64,000 nucleotides of DNA, from NCBI GenBank assembly GCA_903813345.2, contig CAIIXF020000009.1, forward strand, positions 13,836,347 through 13,900,346, written 5' to 3'. This DNA comes from Owenia fusiformis. Lineage: Eukaryota > Annelida > Polychaeta > Sabellida > Oweniidae. The notes under the pieces were generated by a model. It was not told the DNA's origin, ran no database searches, and worked only from the letters and a program-made list of their open reading frames with translations. Position 1 is the first letter of the stretch, and the number at the start of each line of letters is the position of its first letter. Position numbers and translations under genes: made by a program. This document shows, piece by piece, positions 30,548 through 42,500 of the stretch.

Positions 30548-33500
30548 CTATTTTATACTTGGTTGAATATGCTGTAAGAATTCATAGTAAGATAATGACG
30601 ACTCAGTCCTATCCTCCACCATGTATTGTACAAACTGCATACGCGCTCGGCTGTCATCCCTGAAACACAAATGAATCAATTTTTCACTGTTTTCAAATAT
30701 GGGACAATACGTTTTCAACTCATATTTCAAGGATATAGAATATTTTATTAAAAAACAAGGCATTACATGCAAAATGTCATCACCTGTCCTTTGTCACAGA
30801 AACACTTTTACAGGCACCAAACACTGACAGCTATCCACAAAAAAGTTGGAGACTATAACAATATAATCACTTGTGGTGGTGACATAAAAGTACCATAGAA
30901 CCATTCTACATTTTAAGCCATCATAAAGTCTCAAGTCTCAAGAATAAATTTGAAATTTTTGCTTGTATGCTTGTCATATACAGTATATAAGACAATTCTT
31001 ATAGTGAAGTATGCTAGGTTTTTCCATTTACCTGATCACTGTCAGTGGAGCATAGAAAGGTCTCTGGTCAATTAAATAATTGATGAAGACCCGCAACCTT
31101 TCTGAGGTCTCATTCTCTAGCTCTGGGATGTCATTCTGAAATAGAGGACATAAAAATACAAAAAGGTACACATTATGCATTGAGTATATGTAACATATCT
31201 TTTTCTCGTTGGAGTCTGAACGCTCAACATCATTTAAAGATACATGATATGAGCTTTATACAAATATGCCATTTTTTATTTATTGTACATACCATTGTTT
31301 CTGGCACTGACTGAAAGTTTGGAGCATCTAGTACTTCAGAGCAGAACTTGTCACTGATAGCTGCTCCCACATACAGGTACATGTGGTCCCCAGCATCCAA
31401 AAGGTACGCCCCATGCCTGTCTATGTTAGCAAATGACAGCTGCAGTAACTGAGGCTGGGCCACGACCTGGTCACCTTTACTCACAGCATTCTAAAGTAAT
31501 AGGTATAACATTGTATATTAAATGATGACAAACTGACACTCTTGAGTTTCTATTGATTATTTTGAGTGATATAAAAGAAAAACAGGATATCACCACAGTT
31601 GAAGATAATGTACTAGCACCAAATATCTTATTTAATAATTGCAATTTACAATATGTCTCTGAAAACTGAACAATACCATCAAGAGTTATATGTATCAATC
31701 GTAATATACATAAGATGAACTGGGCCAGGGTGAACTTACCCTATCATCCAATGCATGTACAGGGTATAGACTAGGGTAGAGGGTCAGCATGAACTGAGCC
31801 AGTGGTTGTGACTTGCACATCTCCATAGAAAACACTCGATCATCCAATTTAGTACTCGAACCAACTCTAAAAGCATTCTGAAAATAAAACACAGAATTTA
31901 TATCTTGAGAATGAGTACATGAGTATTGAGTAAGCATGTGAAAATGAACTTAAAATATCAATTTCTTGGGGAAATCTTACTAATCTGTTGTATGTATGAA
32001 TCCTTTATTCAAATCTCCAGAGCCTGGGATGTTTTTAAAACTTAAAATAGTAGGATGAGAACAGTGATATATTAGATTAGCTCCCAGTTAATGCAATGCT
32101 TACGTATTTCAGTAATGCTGATATGTAAAGTGGCATGAGACGGAGGGAGAAAGGACAGTTTAGCGCCCCCATTCTCTGGCCAGAAGGGAGAGTGTTTGAG
32201 AAAGCTGATAGGAGATCTATGGCAGCATTCTTCATGGCCTCCCTGGCATCCTGCATTGAGGAACCAATACACCTGTCAACACCTGTAACAAACAGCACAT
32301 GTTTCATGACATAGATATATATGAAAGGGACTAGTACTGTCACTTTACAATGAAGAACAAGACAGTCATAGGTATACATGTATTTGAATTAAAAAACTTC
32401 AGACATGTTGCATTACTTAATCTTGACTGTGTCAAACAGACAACAGAAACATTTAATTATCCAAATTAATAAAAAAAAAAAAGCATACCCATTTTTGCCA
32501 GGAGTCCAATGATAGCTTGCTGATCTGCGCCTGCGTAGATTTCTGTCTGTTGGTTGCTAACAGGGAGGCACATTGTGTGCACTCTTATCCTCCTCTCACC
32601 TGAAGCAAGAGAACATTAACATATACATTGGTTGCTAACAGGGAGGCACATTGTGTGCACTCTTATCCTCCTCTCACCTGAAGCAAGAGAACATTAACAT
32701 ATAGTGTTGTCGCGATTAATCGATACATCGCGATATACATCGCCAAAGATGATTCTGGCGATGCATCGATGTCTGAAACAAAACATCGATGTTTTTGAAA
32801 AAAATTAATTTGCTAAAAATCACCCTTTCTTATCTTATTTTGACGCAAATCGCTTACCTTTCTCATGTCTTATTTCATTTTCCAATGTTTTCTGATAAAT
32901 ATTTCACTTTAAAACTGCTTTAGCTAGTCGAAATGAACCATTAATCTAAAAAAATTACTTTACTTTCATTTCACCCTTACTAGAAGTTCCCGGATGTACC
33001 GGATGTTCGGTATTTTAGTGCATTAGCGTTCGGTATTTCAGTGCACTTTTCTCTGACTTTTTCTCGATGTACATCGCGATGTGCATCGATGTTTACTACT
33101 GAATATTGCCGATGCATCGATGTACAATTATGGCACATCGCGACAACACTATTAACATATACATTGGTTGCTAACAGGGAGGCACATTGTGTGCACTCTT
33201 ATCCTCCTCTCACCTGAAGCAAGAGAACATTAAAATATACATTGGTTGCTAACAGGAAGGCACATTGTGTGCACTCTTATCCTCCTCTCACCTGAAGCAA
33301 GAGAACATTAACATATACATTGGTTGCTAACAGGAAGGCACATTGTGTGCACTCTTATCCTCCTCTCACCTGAAGCAAGAGAACATTAACATATACATTG
33401 GTTGCTAACAGGGAGGCACATTGTGTGCACTCTTATCCTCCTCTCACCTGAAGCAAGAGAACATTAACATATACATTGGTTGCTAACAGGGAGGCACATT

Positions 33501-36500
33501 GTGTGCACTCTTATCCTCCTCTCACCTGAAGCAAGAGAACATTAACATATAGTGTTGTCGCGATTAATCGATACATCGCGATATACATCGCCAAAGATGA
33601 TTCTGGCGATGCATCGATGTCTGAAACAAAACATCGATGTTTTTGAAAAAAATTAATTTGCTAAAAATCACCCTTTCTTATCTTATTTTGACGCAAATCG
33701 CTTACCTTTCTCATGTCTTATTTCATTTTCCAATGTTTTCTGATAAATATTTCACTTTAAAACTGCTTTAGCTAGTCGAAATGAACCATTAATCTAAAAA
33801 AATTACTTTACTTTCATTTCACCCTTACTAGAAGTTCCCGGATGTACCGGATGTTCGGTATTTTAGTGCATTAGCGTTCGGTATTTCAGTGCACTTTTCT
33901 CTGACTTTTTCTCGATGTACATCGCGATGTGCATCGATGTTTACTACTGAATATTGCCGATGCATCGATGTACAATTATGGCACATCGCGACAACACTAT
34001 TAACATATACATTGGTTGCTAACAGGGAGGCACATTGTGTGCACTCTTATCCTCCTCTCACCTGAAGCAAGAGAACATTAAAATATACATTGGTTGCTAA
34101 CAGGAAGGCACATTGTGTGCACTCTTATCCTCCTCTCACCTGAAGCAAGAGAACATTAACATATACATTGGTTGCTAACAGGAAGGCACATTGTGTGCAC
34201 TCTTATCCTCCTCTCACCTGAAGCAAGAGAACATTAACATATACATTGGTTGCTAACAGGGAGGCACATTGTGTGCACTCTTATCCTCCTCTCACCTGAA
34301 GCAAGAGAACATTAAAATATACATTGGTTGCTAACAGGAAGGCACATTGTGTGCACTCTTATCCTCCTCTCACCTGAAGCAAGAGAACATTAACATATAC
34401 ATTGGTTGCTAACAGGGAGGCACATTTTGTGCACTCTTATCCTCCTCTCACCTGAAGCAAGAGAGCAAATACATAGACATACACTGAACATGTTTCAAAA
34501 CATCCAACATTGCATTCTTCTGGATCAATTCATTAAACATATTTCATGATTATTAAAAGTCTAATTCATAGAATAGAATAGATTATTTGTGAAGAATGTG
34601 ACATATCACAGAGTATCGCTCTTGCACCAATCTACAATTGCAAACCTTTTATTGGTCCAGAAAAAAAGAGTGTTGAAGGGTGACTTTTAAATCTTTTATT
34701 TGTCTATTGTATTTTACATCAACAAGTAATATTAACATGATCAATGCTGAGAATGAGGTGTATCTATCTACCTTTGCTAGATGTGTACAGCAGGGCTGCC
34801 TGGAAGCAGACTGTGGACAGATCAGTGAGGGGCTCCTCTATGGACATCTGCATACCAAACCCTGTATCTGGGTTAATGTTGGGCAGAGAAAGCAAGTCAG
34901 TCGACCGCACAAAGAAATTGCCATGGAAAGTGTGAATACTGAGACCTGAAAAAATATATTGCAATGTAAATAAGATATAACATATGTAAATATGATATGA
35001 TATTGCAATGGAATAATGACATTATACCATTATGGATGGAAAAGTCATGAATAATGTTACAATAATGGCAGGTCTTACCTTTCGTACACCTGATTCTCAT
35101 AACTGACTCAAAACCAATCTTGCGTGTGAAGTATCGCCGAAGATCATTCTCAAACCTTTCCATTTGTGCTACATTCCTAGTTATGTGGAATCCTGGGTAA
35201 TATTGTATACAGCCACCAGAATATTTTGAAATGCACGCTGAAAGTATAATGACCAGAATAACAGTTAAAACTTTGTAATTAATAGCACTATGCCTAACAC
35301 AATTTATGCATAACAAAACTAAATCATAGTTGGCAATTTTAACCTCTTGAATCCCGGGTTCTAAAATCATATACATATACAACAGGTGATGCTCATTTTA
35401 GCAAAATAAGACGGCAGAGATCATTTTCAGACATTTTAAAAACCATTTTTGTGTTAATTGGATGAAAAGTGTTCAAATAAAATTCTGGCTTTCAAAGTCT
35501 TTCTAATCTTGTAACTCTGACAAAAGGTTAATCAACAACACAGTATACAGAAATAGACATTTGTTATTTCTTTGGAATTGTAAGAGTTTTACAATGATAT
35601 ATGGAGATAAGAGAGATGAAATACAGAGAGATGACATATGGAGAGATGACATAGAGAGAGATGACATACCTATGCTTGCAATGTCAATATACTGGCTGTT
35701 TAGAAAGAACACATCTACAGCAGTTTGTTGAGCAGAACAATCTAGAGATAGCTTCTTGTAGAAATCAGTGGCTGGACCCATATGTTGTACATTCTACAAA
35801 AATCAAAAAATATCACACTCTTTACATGTACTAATTCTTTTATCAATTTTTGTCTATAGAAAATTATATTTAGGCTATTCCCAGTATCTTTTGAAATCTT
35901 CTTTAAATATCTGAAGAATCAATCCCTGTTAAGATTCTAATTGATTATACAATCACCTTAGCTGCTCGCTGGTTGGGATCCTCACGAGCCTTCAGAGCCC
36001 CTGGACCCACGCTTGGTAGAACCGTCTGGAATACAGACACTCTGCCCCCTGTTGGGCTCTGAAAAATCAAAGAGACTACGGTTATTTTAAGATCATGGGA
36101 AATACAATTCCTGAGTTGCTTAGCTTCAATGCCCTGATATGATTGTATGAAATATTCATTATATAATCATAATTAATTGCACATTGATAGTATCATAAAA
36201 TATCAAATAGTCTGGATTTGGAAAATATAGACTGCCCTTTTGTATCTTCATATCAGCCTATATGCATAATGTGTATCAGTGTATGTTGAAGTATGCTTAC
36301 AGTGAGTTTATGTGCAGCTAGGAGGGCTGCCCCCAGGGCACTGCCAGTCTCCTTGTTGCCTTCAAACATTGTAGGAAGATTGGTGAGCAGGTCCACCACC
36401 AGATCCCTGCACTCAGTCAGGTTACATAAAAGGCCATCTGGACTAGGCAGAAATACATCTAAAACAAATGGCAGAACATTAAGACATGTGTAGGATTGAT

Positions 36501-39500
36501 AGCATAAGGATGAGCAATTTGAAGTTTTCAGTAAGAGAAGTAATTAAAGGTCAAAACTCAAGGGATCCAGAAAAGACACAGATAGAACAGATCAAGACTT
36601 GAGGGAAAAGGACAGAAGTATACATAGTTTAAAGACTCATAGATAGAGACTCACTGAATAAGTTAAAAATTTCATTAAACAATAAAAGTGAGATAGAATC
36701 TTGGGGGGGGGGGTTGTATGTACATGTCGACTGATCAGTCCCGTTGACACAATTTTATGTGGTAAGTCCAATAATAGAGAAAAGTTGATTGGATAAGGAA
36801 GAGAGGAAGAAAGAAATTGAAAATAAAAGTAGATTACATTGGATAGAGAGAATTCTTGGGCTACACAAGATTGAAAACAATTCAAAACATGATAGGAAAA
36901 TGTGTGCATTAATAAATACTGAAGTTCAGTAAGCATTGTAAAGGCAGAAAGTGATAGTATGTATGTGGGTATTTTCATAACAGCACCATGGGCTAATAGC
37001 CTAATACAGAGACAGTAGGTAAGACTGAACTGTTTTACACATGCATTTACATTTAAATTAAATTGTCTTCAACAATTGTCCAGAATTTAATTTAATCCAT
37101 AGACAAAGGATTGTAGAGAGAGACTCACCATCTATATCAGAGACCACAAACATCTTCGGTTGTGATAAATCTTCAGCTATGTAGTAGTAATGTAGAGAAC
37201 TGTCATATGTTATGAATCCTATTTGCGTCCTCGAGTCCCCAGGAATCCTGTCTATTTCATCAAGCAATGTTTGGCAAAATATTTGTAAATAACCTGAAAT
37301 ACAAAGATTTGCATTGATGAAGGAGTCACATTTGCTTTGATTCAGTTTCGTATCTCAGTATTTTGCAAGATTCAAAATTGGCCGATTGAGTGTTTTGTTC
37401 AAAACTTTATTCAGTTTTGAACAAAATACTCAATCAGCTGGGCAAGGTGCAAAACATTTAATGGACTTGAAGCTACTGAAAATAAATTCACGGCATAGTG
37501 TAAATCTTCATGCAAAGATCTCGAGATTTCAGGATTTATGACAAAAAGTATAGTGTAGATAATTGTTGATTCTCCTATAAAATTGATCTTTTTAAACAAT
37601 AAAAATCCTATTGCATGAGTATGTATATTAAAGATATCCAGGGAATGACCAGGGTGATATGTTAATCAATGACCATATTCCAGATGTCCAAAGTATAAGC
37701 TCACCTGTTTCTACTGCATTGAAGGATACATCTAGTAAATAAAGGTAGACTGCTGGCTGTGGGGGCCTCAACTGGAAATACAGAGAAGAACATACACTAT
37801 TCTTTACAGATACAATTAGTAAAATGGATAGCTAATGGTGGGGGCCTCAAGCCAAATGTCCCATGAAATTGTGAAACTGAGACACCTGCCCGGTGTCCCA
37901 TCATCTTTTTAATCATGTAAATTTTATGTTTATGTTACATAAATGATTAAGTAATAAAAATAATTTTGTATGATGAAACATATTGAGTGAGGAAAAGTAC
38001 AATCCATTATTAAATTATATTCTAAATAAACATTTGAATATAACTAATAGATAACAACACTAACTTAACTCAACAAATGAAAGGAAACACAAAACATAAT
38101 ATCAATATTATTCCACTTCACAAAGCATACTATGCAACATTTGTCCGAGGGACATTTGACCTTGTGACCTTTGACCCGGAATCGCTAAAAGTACAGCAGA
38201 ATAACACTTACCCAGAAACTCTGAAATGGTGAGATTGTATGAACAATACTCCAGAAATGCGTACAGTAAAGATGAACAATACCAGGGGAACATTGTTTGA
38301 ATTCAATATTCTACTTTGCTGGGAGGAAAAGAAAAGGGATAAGTGGTATATTCTCAATATTGATTTAAAACACTGTAGAGTGCAAGAGACTACACGCAAA
38401 TCAAATCATATTATATAAGTAAATCATACATATAACTTTTTCAAACATCAAAATCACATAATTCACTGAGTTTACAGAGATAGCTAAATGTAAATGCTTA
38501 CCATGTATTCAGAAGGTGCTATGAATTCTATTGTAGCAGATTTAATCTCAGGTCTTCTCTGAGGATCTCCATATGTTTTACTGACTGGGTCAAAACTAAA
38601 CTCCTCGGGTACTGAAATAACCAATAAAATCATGATGATATACTGCATTGTGCTTTATGTATGTAAAGCTGTATAATTATAGCAAAGTCAAAATTTGCAA
38701 CCACACCAACAGTGACAGACTTTCTTGTACCAAGATGGCTGATGTTTCAAAGATTCAGGAATTTACTGATTTACTCTTGATAAAATGTTGAATTAGTACA
38801 TCATAAAGTATATAGTTATACTTGCTATGCTGCCCAAGCGACAGTCTTCAACAGCAAGGACTAAAAATTTACTGATCAACATGGGAATTATTTTTTAATT
38901 TCAAAATAAATACATAACAATAAAACATAATCTTAACAAGCATAGAACTTCCAACAACTATTGCAATTGTCAATAAAATATAAATAAATTACTTTCAGCT
39001 TGTGTCCAATGTGTTGTTAATCTGTTTCTGTCCTTGTCTAAAGGGACGTGTACAACATCTTAATTACAACTGCATTTATATTGATTTAAGATTACTTAAA
39101 GTGAATCAACACAAATAGAACTGATCCCATTTAAATCCGAAGCAAATATTAAGAGTATAAATGTAATACTGTACTTGTAAATTAACTATACTTGTAATTT
39201 GACTATACTTGTAATTTGACTATACTGGTAACTTAACTGCAGTTGTAACTTACAATCATTAACTCTATAACACAGATTGCACTTCCATCTCCTTTGGTCA
39301 ACAAATGTCACAAATGGGTTGATATATGTCCTACATGACTTACAGCGTACTATTACACTAGATTGGATCACAGGTAATTGCTGAAAAAAAATATAAATCA
39401 AGTTCTCTATGCTAACTTTATAATTGTCAAAATAACAAGTTTATAACCTTCAATACTAAGTTAGATTAAGTGTGCAGGGGACAGAAAAAATCGTTCATCA

Positions 39501-42500
39501 TCGTGAAAGCTGTAATGAATAATTAAATTTAAATGATGAACATCTCTATTCTCTAAATACATCGTAAAACAATATCTTACTATTTTCTACAAAATGTGGA
39601 TTTCTCATAAGCAAACTTACAGATAAATCTTTAAAAGGGTGTATGAGAATTCCTAGTGGCAATCGGCACTTGTTGAGCAGACTCTGTGTTTGGGGCATTG
39701 TTGAAAGGGTGCAACGAAATATCCTGCAAAGTTGAATGTCATTTTCATTTACAAGTACAACATGTAGACTACAAACAGAATTTCAATACAGATGGTTTTA
39801 TTTTCACGTTTTTGTCAAACATTAGACATTGTAATCAATATAATTTTCCATATCATCAAGAACACATTCTGAGGAATATAGAGTAAGAATTGCAATTGAT
39901 TATAAGAGGCAGACTAGAGGAAGAACTACTTACTCAGGACTACAATTTACTTTCTTAAAGTCATGTTCTAACTTTGCTTTGGGCGGCTCAATGCCCTCGT
40001 AGGGCAGTAGATGGCGCTCTTGTAACAAATTTACTGACCTCTGATTGGGGTCACTATACTGTAAAAACAAAGAGCAATTATATCATTAACTAACGAGGGT
40101 GTAAAGGATTGAATGCTTTCAAAGATTGCTTTATTTGGAGCATCTGAATAAAGTTTAACTGACATTGGTATGTAATGAATATTTTTATCTTATGCCCAGG
40201 GAATATAACTTCATTGTTAGCAAGCTAGCAGTCTTTAACGTTTATGAGATTTTGAGTGTTCATAAAACAACAAGTAGCTTCAGTGTGTGTGTGTATGGTG
40301 CATCATTTTTTCATAACACGCTTGAAACGTATAGAAAATAAACAAAATAGTGTTCAGGGTATGGTACAAACCTGCAAATTTAAGTTGCCAAAATTTTGTG
40401 TGACACCAGCTGTGCTGTTAGGGTATGCATTGTTTGGCATGCCTGCTTTCTGTCCAGAGAACACATCATTCATAACCCCACTAGCAGGTCCCGACTGTGC
40501 CCCAGGGGGCAACCCCTGATTAAAACCTGGCTGTTGCTGATTAAAACCTGGCTGTTGCTGATTAAAACCAGGCTGTTGCTGATTAAAACCTGGCTGTTGC
40601 TGATTAAAACCTGGTTGTTGCTGATTAAAACCTGGCTGTTGCTGGTTAAAACCTGGTGGTTGCTGATTAAAACCTGGCTGTTGCTGGTTAAAACCTGGTT
40701 GTTGTGTTTGGGTTGGCGGTTGATTATATCCTTGTTGCTATAATCAAAGAAAACATCTTAACAAACAGATCACCAAGTCATAAACGCATAGCTTAATGAA
40801 TTCACATGCTTTTATCTATTCAAAACCAAACAAAACGTGAGTAGAAATAATCTTTATCTCAGTCATTTAATATTAAAAATTCAGTCAATGTTTTAAATAT
40901 GCAAACACGTAAATTAATCTAGAAAATGTGCTTTTAAAAAATCAATTAACTAGAAAATGGCAACTCCACGGAGTAGCAAATCCCAACGAACACTATAATA
41001 ATCACCAATCTGTACAGTCACAATGGAATATTTACCATCTACTCTTACCTAAATATTTTAAATCATTGTAGTATCATGTAACCTAGCCTTGCCCAAGTCG
41101 GTATTTTTTTTACTTATCTGATCTTGAATTATTACCGCCTTGTACAATCCAATACACCTGCGCTGATATTATGCAGAGTTATTCAACGGTTTCGAGATTT
41201 CCATAATACCTACGCTATCGGGGGTATTGCGAAACCTTATTAATTAACAGATATACGCGTGGACAGTCTGGACACGACGTGTGACTTCAGGCTGATTGAC
41301 CAATCAAAAACGTTATCAGGTTGACCTGCATAAGCAAAGCAATCTTCCCGATTTGAAATTCAATGCCGATGATCTGATCGATCGTTTCTTTAGAGTTACA
41401 ATATATTATGTAATTAAATGTACATAGGGAATGTAAGAGTCATTAATATAAATTAAATCATGCAATAGATTTAAAACTGATTTCGCGATGAAAATGCAAG
41501 ACCGAGTCCAATGTAGCGGGTCATGTAGTCGATCAGTGATTGAATCTCAGCCTACATGTTCATTTGAATACAGCGATCGTTTCAACGTTTATTGTTGAAA
41601 TTTTCTCACCTCCGGTTACCGATCGATGCTCCGGCATCCACTAAACTCTGATTGATATTTATCTGATAAAATATTTGTATTTTCATGATGAATTCATGCA
41701 AGTTTGTTCGTGAAAAGTCCCGGCGAAAAGTAAAAAGTGTACTTGTTTTTGACCGTGCATAATAATGAGCTAACGCTGCAGGGCCGTCGTTGATTGGTCA
41801 AATTTTACCGACGTAAACTTTGAGTCGGTAGAGCACGTGGCTTTCTCTTTGGTACAAGGCGGTCATAATAGAAATCAAGATAGTAAAAGAGACCGACTTG
41901 GGCAAGGCTACATCTAACCATACTTTCAAGATAACTCTAAGTAATGGCGAATTTCTGCTCTAGTCAGCCATTTTGAATTTTCAGAGGCGCAAATCAGAAA
42001 AACAATGCCATAATTGTGATTTACTCTGAAATTCCTTCAATTTGAGTATGATATAGCCATACTTTTAAGAGATCAGAAAACAATTGCGAAATCCCGCATT
42101 AGGCGGCCATTTTGAATTTTTTTGGGGCAGGACTCAGAAAAACGTTACAACTTACAATATTTGCAATCTACTCTAAATTGCCTTTCATTTGAATATAATA
42201 AAGCTATACTTCAAAAACATCTAAAAATTAATGCAAATTTCTGTTTTCCAGATCCCCATTTACGGCCCCTGGGGGTCAGGGTGAAAAACCTGGGATATAT
42301 GTGAAATAGATAGATGTTGTTAATGTACTACCAAAATTTCAAATAATAATATTTATTATTTTGGTTTAAAATGAAAAACATAAGATTTTTGCGAAAAATT
42401 CCCGCCATTTTTAAACTGGTGGCCATCTTGAAAAAAATCTGAAAAAAATCTGTTGACTAGTATTCGAGTTATCTTCCGGACAGACAGACGGACTGACTGA

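Larger units (their letters stand above)
32625..34470. repeat. 78-bp tandem array of partial SEC24 exon 18 plus 3' splice site
   Basis: Twelve units of 78 bp, in addition to the real exon, begin with GGTTGCTAACAGG at about 32628, 33166, 33244, 33322, 33400, 33478, 34013, 34091, 34169, 34247, 34325 and 34403. Read on the minus strand, each unit holds the polypyrimidine/CTTCAG acceptor and then GTGAGAGGAGGATAAGAGTG and the following exon bases up to TTAGCAACCAA. None holds the rest of the exon or its donor. Units differ by only a few bases. Two identical 450-bp hAT-like elements interrupt the array. Confidence 0.95.

Noticed and set aside
32625-34470. Regularly spaced repeats resembling a CRISPR array
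   Set aside because: The units are contiguous 78-bp tandem copies without unique spacers, lie in an animal intron and derive from a SEC24 exon boundary.
34772-34945. SEC24 exon 17 and neighbours as SEC24C/D class
   Set aside because: The zinc-finger block [14 protein letters not shown] and the [15 protein letters not shown] segment match SEC24A/B rather than C/D.
34897-35382. 161-codon minus-strand ORF as a separate gene
   Set aside because: It is SEC24 exon 16 read through into both flanking introns; the splice sites at 35079 and 35237 and the SEC24 frame explain it.
36701-36714. Run of about eleven G residues as a quadruplex signal
   Set aside because: A single homopolymer run without spaced G-tracts is weak evidence and prone to sequencing error.
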